From positions 1,116,001 through 1,180,000 of the forward strand of contig OZ257127.1 in assembly GCA_965278965.1 (NCBI GenBank): a stretch of 64,000 nucleotides of DNA, read 5' to 3'. The notes under the pieces are model-generated. The model saw only the letters and a list, made by a program, of their open reading frames with translations. It had not been told where the DNA came from and searched no databases. Origin of the DNA: UBA10649 sp965278965 (GTDB taxonomy: Bacteria > Actinomycetota > Actinomycetes > S36-B12). Made by a program: the position numbers and the translations under genes. Shown piece after piece: positions 16,577-25,297 of the stretch (position 1 is its first letter; every line of letters begins with the position of its first letter).

Positions 16577-17296
16577 ATGACCAGCATCTGGGCCGCCCTC
16601 CAGGACCGCCGGCGAACCGCACCCGGGGCGCCGGTGATCACGTCGTTCGGGTCGGACGGCTCCCGGGTCGAGCTCTCGGCGACGACGCTGGAGAACGCGG
16701 CGGCGAAGATCGCGAACGCGCTCGCGGACGCCTACGACCTCGAGCCGGGCGCCCGCGTGGCGCTCCTCCTGCCCGTCCACTGGCAGCGTGCGGCGTGGCT
16801 GGCGGGCGCGTGGACGGCCGGCTGCGTCGTGGCGCTCGACGAGCCTTCGGCGGCGGACGCGGACCTGGTCGTGGTGACGGCCGACACGTCACCGGTGGGG
16901 TCGGTGGCTGCGACCGTCGCGGTCTCCCTCCACCCGCTCGGACTGCCGATCACCGAACCGCTGCCGGCCGGAGTGACCGACGCGACGATCGCCGTGCGCA
17001 CGCAGCCGGATGCCTTCTGGGGTGCGCCGCCGACCGCGGCTGACCCGGCGTTCGTCTGGGAGGCCGAGGTCCTCGGCCAGCAGCAGGTGCTCGACCTCGC
17101 GGCTCGGCGAGCCGCCGCCTGGGGGCTCGAACCCGGTGGGCGGCTGCTCGTCGGACCCGGGGCGGACCCGCTCGACGCGTGGCTCGCGGCGCTCGCTGTG
17201 CCGCTGGCGATGCGGGCGTCCGTGGTCCTCGTCGCCGGTGACCACGACCTTGAGCACATCGCCGGGCAGGAGAAGGCCACCGCGTCCCTTCGTTGA
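16577..17296 (+). CDS. TIGR03089 family protein
   Basis: A 239-residue actinobacterial protein resembling the N-terminal part of AMP-forming acyl-CoA synthetases (WAALQDRRRTAPGAPVITSFGSDGSRVELSATTLEN split over the first 40 residues; NALADAYDLEPGARVALLLP) but lacking the adenylation motifs and the C-terminal half, which is normal for the family. Function unknown. It occupies the position of Rv3268 next to the LCP gene Rv3267, with the same head-to-tail relation to the man genes. Converges with the SpoIID gene 9 nt downstream. Confidence 0.9.
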   Translation: MTSIWAALQDRRRTAPGAPVITSFGSDGSRVELSATTLENAAAKIANALADAYDLEPGARVALLLPVHWQRAAWLAGAWTAGCVVALDEPSAADADLVVVTADTSPVGSVAATVAVSLHPLGLPITEPLPAGVTDATIAVRTQPDAFWGAPPTAADPAFVWEAEVLGQQQVLDLAARRAAAWGLEPGGRLLVGPGADPLDAWLAALAVPLAMRASVVLVAGDHDLEHIAGQEKATASLR

Positions 17297-17305
17297 CCGG
17301 AGGCG

Positions 17306-18949
17306 CTACTTCAGGCCGACGGTGAACTGGGGGCTCACGCCGACGACGACGCCCTTTCGCACGATCAGCACCCGGTAGGTGCCCGCCGTCGTGGGCGTCG
17401 CTTTGAGCTTGGCGAACCGGTAGCGGCCCTTGGCGTTGGTGCGGTCCTTGCCGACGGTCGTCCACGTCTCGCCGACGAGCTGCTGGCGCCACGCCTTCAG
17501 CTTGGCCTTGGCCGGGCGCACGATGCCGACGACCTTGTACTGGCCGCCGGTCTTGCGCACCACTGCCGTCGGCGACAGGAGCGACACGCGTCGCTGCTTC
17601 ACGACGGTCGCGGCCGCCGGCGCCGTGGGCGGTGGCGTAGCAACCGGAGCTGCGGGCACCGTCGGCGTCACCACCGGTACGCCCGGATCGCCGTTGATGG
17701 CGGTCACCCACTTGGACTTCAGGCCGAGGGCATTGGCGATGGACGTACCGGACTTCGTCGCCGTCGAGCCGTCAGGCAGCGTGGCCGTCACCGACTGCAC
17801 GGCCCCCGAGACGTAGCGCTGGGACACGGTCACCTTGGTCACCGCGCCGACGCCGAACGCCTGAGCCATGCGCGCCTGCGGGACGACGACGGTCCACGCG
17901 CGGTTGGGGTTGGCCTGGTCGGCCATCCACGGGTCGGGCACGCTCACGGCGTACGGGAGGCTGCCGCCCCACACGTCCTGCACCGACTGGGTCGCGCCGC
18001 CGCTGGATGCGCTGTAGAACGCCTTGATCGGCTGCCCGCCGTACAAGATCGCCAAGCCAGTGGTCGGTGACGCCGCCGTCGCGTTGACGTTCGCCACCCA
18101 CCGGTTGCCGAGCGCCGCGCTCGCCTTGCTCCAACCGGTGAAGGTCTGGTCGGCGTAGGGCCCGCCGCCGTCGTCGACGTGGCAGGCGCAGGCCGAGCGG
18201 ACGCCGGCGGCGATCTTGGCCAGGGCATAGGTCCGCGCGGCCAGGACCTGCGCCTGCTGCGCCGCGTCGGGCCACGAGCTGGACACCTCGGAGATGCCGT
18301 ACAGGTACTCGTCGTGAAGCCGTACGGGGTTCACAACATTGATCCGGCCGCCGCCGGCTGGGGAGATCTCCAGGTAGCCGTAGCGGAACCGGTGCCCGGA
18401 CGAGTCGAGCGAGACCGAGCTGACGACGTTCGCGAGGGTCGCCGGGCCCGTCGCGCTCCCGGGCGTCCGGGTGCCCGCCCAGCGGACCGTCACCGTCGGC
18501 GCCGAGCCGAGGTCGGTGGGCGTCCCGCCCGTCAGCCGCGTGGCGTGGACTTGGCCGCCCGACGCGTCGAAGCGGAACTCGTCGGCCGGGCCGCCGACCA
18601 CGACGTTGCCGCCGACGGTGACCTCGACGGCTCCCCCGCCCGGCTCGAGGGCCTCACCGCGCAGCTTCGCCTGGCCGACCTTGTAGAGGACGTTGACGCG
18701 GATGTCCATGTCGTCCTGGACGGGCGTCACGGTCGTGCCCGTGTAGTAGTAGGTGACAATCCCGGTCGCGTCGTAGCCGGCCTTGGCCATGCCGTACGCA
18801 CCCCACTGCGACATCCCGACGCCGTGGCCGAAGCCGGCGCCGGTCAGGGTGAACGTGCCGGGCGGGTCGTCCGCGCGGGCGGTCTGGGCGGGGACGACCA
18901 GCAGGGCACACGCGGCGATGGCCACGACGAGTCGTCGGGCTGAGGTCAC
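17306..18949 (-). CDS. SpoIID/LytB domain secreted protein
   Basis: Secreted cell-wall protein of 547 residues. A signal peptide is clear (VTSARRLVVAIAACALLVV..ARA, residues 1-25). The domain begins with FTLTGAGFGHGVGMSQWGAYGMA and continues with YPDAAQQ-type SpoIID sequence (SSSWPDAAQQAQVLAARTYAL, AFYSASSGG), the family of lytic transglycosylases and amidase enhancers acting on peptidoglycan. After about residue 420 a Pro/Ala/Thr linker leads to a C-terminal beta domain (residues ~455-547) rich in Lys and Val. GTG at 18949 has GGAG 9 nt upstream and immediately precedes the signal peptide; upstream in-frame codons would bury it. Divergent from the LCP gene. Confidence 0.9.
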   Translation of the reverse strand: MTSARRLVVAIAACALLVVPAQTARADDPPGTFTLTGAGFGHGVGMSQWGAYGMAKAGYDATGIVTYYYTGTTVTPVQDDMDIRVNVLYKVGQAKLRGEALEPGGGAVEVTVGGNVVVGGPADEFRFDASGGQVHATRLTGGTPTDLGSAPTVTVRWAGTRTPGSATGPATLANVVSSVSLDSSGHRFRYGYLEISPAGGGRINVVNPVRLHDEYLYGISEVSSSWPDAAQQAQVLAARTYALAKIAAGVRSACACHVDDGGGPYADQTFTGWSKASAALGNRWVANVNATAASPTTGLAILYGGQPIKAFYSASSGGATQSVQDVWGGSLPYAVSVPDPWMADQANPNRAWTVVVPQARMAQAFGVGAVTKVTVSQRYVSGAVQSVTATLPDGSTATKSGTSIANALGLKSKWVTAINGDPGVPVVTPTVPAAPVATPPPTAPAAATVVKQRRVSLLSPTAVVRKTGGQYKVVGIVRPAKAKLKAWRQQLVGETWTTVGKDRTNAKGRYRFAKLKATPTTAGTYRVLIVRKGVVVGVSPQFTVGLK

Positions 18950-19236
18950 GTCGGCGGTCTCCGGGGGAAGGCGGCAGTCGGGCGGACGGCTCCACGGTGC
19001 CACACCACCAGGGCGCAACTCCAGTCCCGCGCCGCCCCGCGTGTCACTCACGTCACACATGTCCCGATCCGCACGCCTGTCGGGAACGCCTCGCCGCCGC
19101 GCTGCGTCGGTGCTGGAGCGGACAGATCCAGCGCTTACCATGGCGGGGTCGACGACTCGGCGAACAGTCGGCGACACCCACGCGAACGGGCATCGACGTC
19201 CCGGGCGTGCCGACGAGGGAGAGGGGACGGCGGCAG
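18950..19236. other. Divergent intergenic region, SpoIID / LCP
   Basis: A 287-nt gap between two divergent wall genes. No gene is seen. It should hold both promoters; TACCAT at 19136-19141 is a possible -10 for the LCP gene but no convincing -35 accompanies it. Confidence 0.4.
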
Positions 19237-20664
19237 ATGAGCGCCAGCGGCATGCGACCTCGCAGTCGGCTGCCTCGGGTCCTCGTCGCGATCGTCTCCG
19301 CGCTCGTCCTCGTCGTCACCGTCATCGGCGCCGGCGTCACCGTGGTGATGGGCCAGCTCCAGGGCAACATCACCGCCGTCGACATCAGCGACAACATCGG
19401 GCCGGTCGACACGACGAAGTCCCTCACCGAGGTCAGCGAGGAGACCGGCACCTACGAGCCGCTGAACATCGTCCTGATGGGCTCGGACACGCGGGCCGGC
19501 AAGGGCAACGGCGGGTTCGGCAGCGTCGACAAGTTCGGCGACGCCCAGCGCTCGGACACCGTGATCGTCCTGCACATCGCCGGCGACCGTAAGTCGGCCA
19601 TCGGCGTGAGCATCCCGCGCGACACGATCATCGACCTTCCGTCGTGCAAGGAGAAGGGCAAGCGGGTCGGCGGCTACGAGGCCCGGTTCAACCAGGCCAT
19701 CGAGATCGGCGGCCCGGGCTGCACGGTCAAGGCCGTCGAGGAGATGTCCGGCCTGACGATCAACAACTTCATGCTTGTCGACTTCGGCGGGTTCAAGCGG
19801 ATCGTCGACGCCCTCGGCGGCGTCGAGATCTGCCTCGCCAAGCCGGTCAACGACCCGCTGAGCGGCCTGGACCTCACCGCGGGCAAGCACCTCGTCAAGG
19901 GCGAGGAGGCGCTTGCGTTCGTGCGGGTGCGGCACGGCATCGCGGACGGCTCTGACACCTCGCGCATCCGGCGGCAGCAGGCGTTCTTGTCCTCGCTCAT
20001 GCGGAAGGTCCTGTCCAGCGGCACGCTGCTGAACCCGGCGGCGCTGCTCGGCGTGCTCGGTGCCGCGACGCAGTCCCTGACGGCCGATCCGCAGCTGGCC
20101 AACATCGACAACCTCCGCGACCTCGCCCTCAGCCTGAAGGACCTCAAGCCGACGAACGTCACGTTCACGACGCTTCCGTGGGTCTCCAACGGGGACGGTG
20201 CGACGGTCAGCGAGAACGTCAAGAAGTCGGCGCCGATCTGGGACGCTATGAAGAACGACACCCCGTGGCCGGCCACGAAGGACGGCACGTCGGTGGTGCT
20301 GCGGACCTCGCCCGACGTCATCCACGTCAACGTCCTCAACGGCACCCCGACGAAGGGCGCGGCCAAGAAGGCCGCGAAGGCGCTGCGCAAGCAGGGCTTC
20401 ATCGTCGAGGAGGTCGGCAACGCCCCGACCCAGGACTACACGACGACGACGGTGCAGTACGACCCGACGTGGGACCAGTCCGCGAAGACGCTGGCCTACG
20501 CGGCGAACACGGAGACGCTGGACAAGAAGAAGAAACTTGGCCAGACGTTGAACCTCATCATCGGCACGGACTTCACCGGCGTGCAGGAGGTCGTGATCAG
20601 CGACCTCGCCAAGGACAACACGGCCAACATCAACACCGGCGACGAGAACTACTGCGCCGCCTGA
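19237..20664 (+). CDS. LCP (LytR-CpsA-Psr) glycopolymer transferase with LytR_C domain
   Basis: Membrane-anchored enzyme that links lipid-carried glycopolymers (teichoic acid, arabinogalactan, capsule) to peptidoglycan. The 475 residues comprise a short cytoplasmic tail, a helix at about 14-38, the LCP catalytic domain (NIVLMGSDTR, RSDTVIVLHI, GVSIPRDT with the key Arg, GGVEICL, ALAFVRVRHGI) and a C-terminal LytR_C domain (VHVNVLNGTPTKGAAKKAAK). The ATG at 19237 has GAGAGGGG 10 nt upstream; upstream in-frame codons belong to the spacer. Equivalent in position to Rv3267. It borders the island of glycosyltransferases and an ABC exporter, whose product it may attach to the wall. Confidence 0.95.
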   Translation: MSASGMRPRSRLPRVLVAIVSALVLVVTVIGAGVTVVMGQLQGNITAVDISDNIGPVDTTKSLTEVSEETGTYEPLNIVLMGSDTRAGKGNGGFGSVDKFGDAQRSDTVIVLHIAGDRKSAIGVSIPRDTIIDLPSCKEKGKRVGGYEARFNQAIEIGGPGCTVKAVEEMSGLTINNFMLVDFGGFKRIVDALGGVEICLAKPVNDPLSGLDLTAGKHLVKGEEALAFVRVRHGIADGSDTSRIRRQQAFLSSLMRKVLSSGTLLNPAALLGVLGAATQSLTADPQLANIDNLRDLALSLKDLKPTNVTFTTLPWVSNGDGATVSENVKKSAPIWDAMKNDTPWPATKDGTSVVLRTSPDVIHVNVLNGTPTKGAAKKAAKALRKQGFIVEEVGNAPTQDYTTTTVQYDPTWDQSAKTLAYAANTETLDKKKKLGQTLNLIIGTDFTGVQEVVISDLAKDNTANINTGDENYCAA

Positions 20665-20739
20665 CCGCCGAGGCGCCTCTAGTGGTCGTAATTCCGGACG
20701 AATCGTCCGTTTTAACAACCATTCCAGGCGCGTCGACGG
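20665..20739. repeat. 75-bp palindromic element, copy A
   Basis: Fills the whole gap between the LCP stop codon (20662-20664) and the stop codon of the convergent hydrolase gene (20740-20742). Outer arms of about 22 nt are inverted repeats; the core reads GGTCGTAATTCCGG, then a 7-nt variable centre and GTCCGTTTTA. Copies B (57041-57114) and C (58169-58243) are closely similar. A folded RNA would be a long hairpin in either direction, so a bidirectional terminator role is plausible. Confidence 0.9.
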
Positions 20740-21756
20740 CTAGGGCAGGAACGTGTCGATGAGGCGGGCGGTCGCGGCCGGGCGCTGGAACACGAACGAG
20801 TGACCCGCGTCCGGAACCAGGACCAGCCGCGCCCCCGGGATCGCCGCGGCGATCAGTCGGGAGTTCGCCGGCGGCGTGACGACGTCCTTCGCCCCGGTCA
20901 CCACCAGGGTCGGCACCGCGAGACCGGCCAGCTGTCGCAGGTTGCGGTCCGACGCGAGCCACGGGTCCTCCGCCACCACCATCGCGTCGTAGACCCGTTC
21001 GGGCACGGTGTCCGGCGGGTACCGGCCCGAGTCGATCGCCGCGTTGACCCGGCGAACGAACGCCCGGCCGGCGGCGCGGTGCCCGGCCGGGTAGTTCGTC
21101 CGCACGTAGCCGGTGATCCCGGCATCGGGGTCGGAGTCCTCCTCCTGCACCCATGCCGGCCCGAGAACGGCCCGCGGACCGCCCGGGTTCGTCCCGGCGA
21201 GAACGAGGGCCCGCACACGGTCCGGGTGCCGCACGGCCAGCCGCTGTGCGACGAAGCCGCCCATCGACCACCCGAGGACGTCGGCCCGCTGCGCGCCGAT
21301 CGCGTCGAGGAACCCGTCCGCGACGTCGGCGAGGCGGTCGAACGTCAGCCGTCCCGGCAGCGGTGCGGACGTGCCGAGGCCCGGGTAGTCGAGCACGACG
21401 ACGCGACGGGTGGCCGACAGCGCGGAGAGCAGCGCCGGGTCCCACTGCGACATCGGCGACCCGGTGCCGTTGAGCAGCAGCAGTGGTGGGCCGGTGGACC
21501 GCCCCAGCTCGGCGTACGCGACCGGCCGACCGTCGACGTCGACGTGGCGGACGTCGAGCCGGACGGTCGATGCGGCCGACACGTCGCCGGTGACCACCAC
21601 GGCTGCCGCGGCGTCAGCGGCGGGCGCGATCGCGAGCCCGGCGGCAAGCGCCGCCGCGAGCAACGCCGACGTGAGGCCACCCACTCCGCGAACGGGGAGA
21701 AGTCGGGCAGTTCGAGGCCGCAAACGCCCCGACAACTCCCCGCTCGCACGAGGCAC
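20740..21756 (-). CDS. Alpha/beta hydrolase, exported
   Basis: A 338-residue serine hydrolase. The N-terminus is Arg-rich then hydrophobic (helix at about 27-53), consistent with a signal peptide or anchor. The catalytic triad is visible: nucleophile S164 in GWSMGG, D291 in TGAKDVV, H319 in DAGHS; LLLLNGTGSPMSQWDP forms the oxyanion side. The substrate is unknown. Starts GTG at 21756, sharing one base with the TAG stop of the upstream glycosyltransferase (TAGTG), so translation is coupled; it is the last gene of the minus-strand series that begins with the ABC permease. Confidence 0.85.
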   Translation of the reverse strand: MPRASGELSGRLRPRTARLLPVRGVGGLTSALLAAALAAGLAIAPAADAAAAVVVTGDVSAASTVRLDVRHVDVDGRPVAYAELGRSTGPPLLLLNGTGSPMSQWDPALLSALSATRRVVVLDYPGLGTSAPLPGRLTFDRLADVADGFLDAIGAQRADVLGWSMGGFVAQRLAVRHPDRVRALVLAGTNPGGPRAVLGPAWVQEEDSDPDAGITGYVRTNYPAGHRAAGRAFVRRVNAAIDSGRYPPDTVPERVYDAMVVAEDPWLASDRNLRQLAGLAVPTLVVTGAKDVVTPPANSRLIAAAIPGARLVLVPDAGHSFVFQRPAATARLIDTFLP

Positions 21757-22622
21757 TAGATCACCGGCGGGCGACCGGCCCGCGTCATCGCCCACACCGT
21801 GCGCCAGTGCATCGGCCGCCGACCGCTCGGCCGCTGCTCGATCCCCTCGCGCAGACCACCGAACCAGGCCTTGCGCGCCTGCGGGTCGCGCACCCGCAGC
21901 AGCGTCAGGCCCACCCACGAGCCGACGTACAGCGGCTCGAGCACGGCCGGCAGGTTCCGGCGGGCCAGCCAGACCCGGTTCCGGGCGTTGAGCCGGTAGA
22001 ACTCCTCGTGCCGCAGCGGGTCGATGACCGGGTGGTGCGCCACGAGGTTCGCGGCGTACCAGGGCAGGTAGCCGGCGTCCCACACGCGCCACACGAGGTC
22101 GATCCCCTCGTGCGCGTAGAAGAACTCGTCCGGCCAGCCCCCGACCTGCTCGAACACCGAGCGCCGGATCGCGACCGCGCCCTCCCACAAGGCCGTCGCG
22201 GGACTGGACGCGTACGGGTCCCCGACCCGCAGCCGCGGCACCCACCGGCTCGGCGACGGCGCCCCGGACGGGTCGACGACGCGCGGCTGGATGAGCCCGA
22301 GGGTCGGGTCCGCGGCGAACCGCTCGGCGACGCTGGCCAAGAAGTGGTCGTCGGGCAGCCAGGCGTCGTCGTCGAGGAAGAACAACAGGTCCCCCGACAC
22401 CAACGGCACGCCCGCGTTGCGGCCCGCCGGGATGCCGAGGTTCTCCGGCAGGTGCAGCCCGCGCACGCCCGCCGGCAGGTCGGTCGGGTCCCAGCTGTTC
22501 CCGACGACGAGGACGTCGACGTCGACGTCGCGCTGGGCCAGCACCGACCCCAGCCCGCGCGCGAGCTCGTCGGGCCGCCGGCCCATCGTGAGCACGACGA
22601 CGCCGAACTGGGGGCTGCTCAT
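21756..22622 (-). CDS. Glycosyltransferase family 2
   Basis: Soluble or peripheral GT-A enzyme of 288 residues: VVVLTMGRRPDELARGLGS at the N-terminus, LPENLGIPAGRNAG, the metal site FFLDDDAW (D84-D86) and the acceptor-loop segment FFYAHEGIDLVWRVWDAGY. This resembles rhamnosyl- and galactofuranosyltransferase-like GT2 proteins (WbbL/GlfT type), but donor and acceptor cannot be read from sequence. ATG at 22622 overlaps the stop of the CDP-alcohol phosphotransferase gene by 4 nt. Probably adds a sugar to the polymer made by this locus. Confidence 0.9.
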   Translation of the reverse strand: MSSPQFGVVVLTMGRRPDELARGLGSVLAQRDVDVDVLVVGNSWDPTDLPAGVRGLHLPENLGIPAGRNAGVPLVSGDLLFFLDDDAWLPDDHFLASVAERFAADPTLGLIQPRVVDPSGAPSPSRWVPRLRVGDPYASSPATALWEGAVAIRRSVFEQVGGWPDEFFYAHEGIDLVWRVWDAGYLPWYAANLVAHHPVIDPLRHEEFYRLNARNRVWLARRNLPAVLEPLYVGSWVGLTLLRVRDPQARKAWFGGLREGIEQRPSGRRPMHWRTVWAMTRAGRPPVI

Positions 22623-23431
22623 CGCAGCCGGCTCGACGACAGGATCGATGCGAGGTGGCCGATGACCGTCACGACGCCGAGGACAGCGAGCGCACCGACG
22701 AGGACACGGGTCGCCGCGAGGTCGCCGAGCGCGACGTCGACGACGGAGGCGACGAGGGCGAGCAATGTCAGCTCGACGGAGTGGTAGGCCCGGTGGAACG
22801 GCACGAACCGCGCCAGCGACCGAACCCGTCGCAGGCCGCCCCCGCGCGGCGCCGACACCTCGGCCTTCTCCTCCAGCCGCGGGAGACCGTTGTAGGCCCG
22901 GGCGACGTGGACCATGTCGTTGAGCGCCTTGTTGTAGAGCACGAGCACGGCCAGCAGCGCGCCGACGAACGGCCAGACGGTGTCCGTCCAGCCCTCCGAC
23001 GGGAAGCCAGCGGCCCGCAGGCCCAGCGCGATCGGGATGAGCCCCTCAGCCGTGTAGTGGCCGACCCGGTCGATGAACACGCCCTTGGGCGAGGTCGTCT
23101 GCCGCCAGCGGGCGACCTCCCCGTCGCAGCAGTCCCAGAGCATCTGCAGCTGGACGAGAACCGCCGCCAGCACCGATCCCGGCAGCCCGGGGATCAGCAG
23201 CGCGAACGCCGCACCCGCGCCCGACGCGACCATCAGCCAGGTGACGCCGTTCGCCGTGATCGGCGTCCGTAGCAGGACGCGGGTCAGGTACGGCGAGATC
23301 GCGCGCTGGTACGCGTCAGCGACCCAGTGCTCGGAGTTGCGGCGTCCGCGCACGGCCGGCGGCTGACCGACCTCGCGGATCTGCGCGATCGTCGGCCGCG
23401 CTGGGCGCTCGACCCGGTCTGGTCCGCTCAC
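22619..23431 (-). CDS. CDP-alcohol phosphatidyltransferase-like membrane enzyme, variant motif
   Basis: A 270-residue integral membrane protein (about six helices from residue 65 on). The CDP-OH-P motif is D100-CC-D103-G104-EV-A107-R108, then G117 and D121; the last position of the usual motif, an Asp that acts as base, is His (H125 in DRVGH). The family moves a phospho-alcohol from a CDP-activated donor to an acceptor alcohol; here a polyol-phosphate or inositol-phosphate product for the surface polymer is more likely than a bulk phospholipid. GTG start with AGGAG 6 nt upstream. 4-nt overlap with the downstream GT2 gene. Confidence 0.83.
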   Translation of the reverse strand: MSGPDRVERPARPTIAQIREVGQPPAVRGRRNSEHWVADAYQRAISPYLTRVLLRTPITANGVTWLMVASGAGAAFALLIPGLPGSVLAAVLVQLQMLWDCCDGEVARWRQTTSPKGVFIDRVGHYTAEGLIPIALGLRAAGFPSEGWTDTVWPFVGALLAVLVLYNKALNDMVHVARAYNGLPRLEEKAEVSAPRGGGLRRVRSLARFVPFHRAYHSVELTLLALVASVVDVALGDLAATRVLVGALAVLGVVTVIGHLASILSSSRLR

Positions 23432-23446
23432 GGCGCGCTCCTGATA

Positions 23447-23558
23447 CTCACGGGCCTCATGGTTCGCCCGCTCCGGGGCTCGCTGCGCTCACTCCTCGCG
23501 TGCTCACGAGCCTCATTGTTCGCCCGCTCCGGGGCTCGCTGCGCTCACTCCTCGCGTG
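23447..23558. repeat. 56-bp tandem duplication (two units) over a gene end
   Basis: Units 23447-23502 and 23503-23558 differ at only about two positions, and a partial third unit follows. Each unit contains a 30-nt core (23471-23500, 23527-23556), minus strand GCGAGGAGTGAGCGCAGCGA and onward to CCCCGGAG. The second unit encodes the last residues and the stop codon of the DUF5941-type gene. The core is found again at 52867-52895. Confidence 0.9.
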
Positions 23559-25297
23559 CTCACGACGAGCCACTGTACGGAGGCCACCACCACGAACAGC
23601 GCGGCCAGCAGCAGGGCGCCCACCGACAGCCCGGCGCGGAAAGCCGACGCCCCCACGGCCGCGAGGACCACCACCACGACCGTGCGCCCGTCCCACCCGA
23701 GACCGGCGAGGGTCAGCCACCGCGGCGGCGCCGACCCCTGCAGTGCGCGGTACAGCACGTCGTAGTGGTGGAACGCGACCACGGCGACCCACCAGAACGC
23801 CACGACGACCGCCCCGGGGAACCAGGCGATAGCAACCACGGCGACCAGACCCAGCTCGAGCAGCCGCAGCGCAGCGGGAACGGTCCAGGCCGCGCGGCCC
23901 GCCCAGAACCGCGCGCGTCGATCCGCCGGGATGAGCCGCGCGATGACGGCGGCCAGCGGTCCGGCGTCGGCCTGGCGGGCGAGCAGAGCCGCACCCGCCG
24001 GCGGCGTCGGGCCTCGCCACGTCAGGGTCCGCAATGCGCGTCCGAGCAGCACGTACGCGAGGGCCAGCAGGCCGAGGACGAGCAGGACACCGAGCGCCCA
24101 GGCGGCGCCGAGCACGGCCGCGAACACGCTGATGACCAGCCACCGCTCGCCGATGGGCATGTGGATCGCCCGCTTCGCCCAGCGGACCGCGTCGCGGGCG
24201 TTGAGCCGGCTCGACGCTTCCATCGCCCCGCTGACGGACCAGCCACCCGCCGCGCCGTGGGCACCGTCGTCCGCGAGCCGCACATCGCGCACCGCCACCG
24301 TTGCCTCCCGCAACCGCTGCACGCGGGAGAAGTCGTAGTCGGTCATGTGTCGCGTCGTCTGCAGCACGACCAGGACGAGGGCGAGCCACCACAGGTCGAC
24401 ACCGGAGCGGGCCGCCCCGGCCGCGAGGCCGGCGTAGGCGAGGTACTCCTTGACCCGGTCGGTCGACGCGTCCAGCCACGCGCCCAGCGCGGAGAAACGA
24501 CGCGTCGCGCGCGCGACCTCGCCGTCCACGCAGTCGATGACCAGGCTCAGCTGCAGCAGCACCGCCCCGAGGACGAGCGCCCAGCGCGAGCCGACGGCGA
24601 ACGCGGCGGCGGCGAGGAGGCCCACGGCGAACGACAGCACGGTCACGGCGTTGGGGGTCCAGCCCAGCCGCAGTGCCAGGCGGGTGAGCGGCTTCGACAG
24701 CCGTCGCACGACGAACGTCGAGTAGAACCCGTCGTCCACGCGATTCGCCTGAAGCGACGCGATGCGCGCGGCGGGCACGGCGTCCACCGCCGCTCGCGCG
24801 GCCTCGGGATCGACGGGTGCACGGAACCACGGGACGTCCACGAGATCGACCGCGCGCACCGGGATCCCCGAACGCACGACGGCCACAGCGACGAGCTCCA
24901 CCGCGTCCGTGCCGAGGGACGAGATGGCGCCGTCCGCCACAGCCGCCGCCAGGTCGTCGACGGCGGACGCGGCGAGCTCGCCATCGGCACCGGAGACGAC
25001 GAGGGCACCGACGGACACGTGGTCCGGCGCAGCCGCGGCGTGGAAGCCGGACCCGACGGAGACGACCTGGTGATGGCGGACCCGCACGTTCCCGCCACGA
25101 GAGGCCGGTCGCACGAGAAGGCTCGTCGCCGCATGGGCGTCGTCGGTGACCGGAGCGAGCGCCGCCGCCGGGGCGACGAGCTCGGCGGCGACGAACGCGA
25201 CCGGCCCGACCGACGTCCGCAGCGTGCTCGCCGCCTGCGCCAGCGCGACGGCCAGGTCCGCGTCCGACTCGGGCAGGGTGATGACGCGGGTCGTCAC
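23513..25297 (-). CDS. Multidomain CDP-alcohol phosphotransferase with DUF5941-like C-terminus
   Basis: A 594-residue protein. Residues 1-~185 are a soluble Ala/Val-rich domain of unknown function; the middle (about 190-300) is a CDP-alcohol phosphotransferase with a complete motif D255-CV-D258-G259-EV-A262-R263-x8-G272-x3-D276-x3-D280; the rest holds several further helices with a soluble loop (residues ~345-375) and resembles what I recall as DUF5941. GTG at 25297 overlaps the sulfotransferase stop by 4 nt (GTGA), preferred over a TTG eight codons upstream. The C-terminus (STRGVSAASPGAGEQ) is encoded by a repeat and is probably not functional sequence. Likely makes a phosphodiester-linked glycolipid or polymer intermediate. 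Confidence 0.8.
   Translation of the reverse strand: MTTRVITLPESDADLAVALAQAASTLRTSVGPVAFVAAELVAPAAALAPVTDDAHAATSLLVRPASRGGNVRVRHHQVVSVGSGFHAAAAPDHVSVGALVVSGADGELAASAVDDLAAAVADGAISSLGTDAVELVAVAVVRSGIPVRAVDLVDVPWFRAPVDPEAARAAVDAVPAARIASLQANRVDDGFYSTFVVRRLSKPLTRLALRLGWTPNAVTVLSFAVGLLAAAAFAVGSRWALVLGAVLLQLSLVIDCVDGEVARATRRFSALGAWLDASTDRVKEYLAYAGLAAGAARSGVDLWWLALVLVVLQTTRHMTDYDFSRVQRLREATVAVRDVRLADDGAHGAAGGWSVSGAMEASSRLNARDAVRWAKRAIHMPIGERWLVISVFAAVLGAAWALGVLLVLGLLALAYVLLGRALRTLTWRGPTPPAGAALLARQADAGPLAAVIARLIPADRRARFWAGRAAWTVPAALRLLELGLVAVVAIAWFPGAVVVAFWWVAVVAFHHYDVLYRALQGSAPPRWLTLAGLGWDGRTVVVVVLAAVGASAFRAGLSVGALLLAALFVVVASVQWLVVSTRGVSAASPGAGEQ

Noticed and set aside
23457..24830. Alternative minus-strand frame ending in the first 56-bp repeat unit
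   Set aside because: It ends with the same repeat-derived peptide only because the unit is duplicated; the rest is Arg-rich shadow of the true gene.
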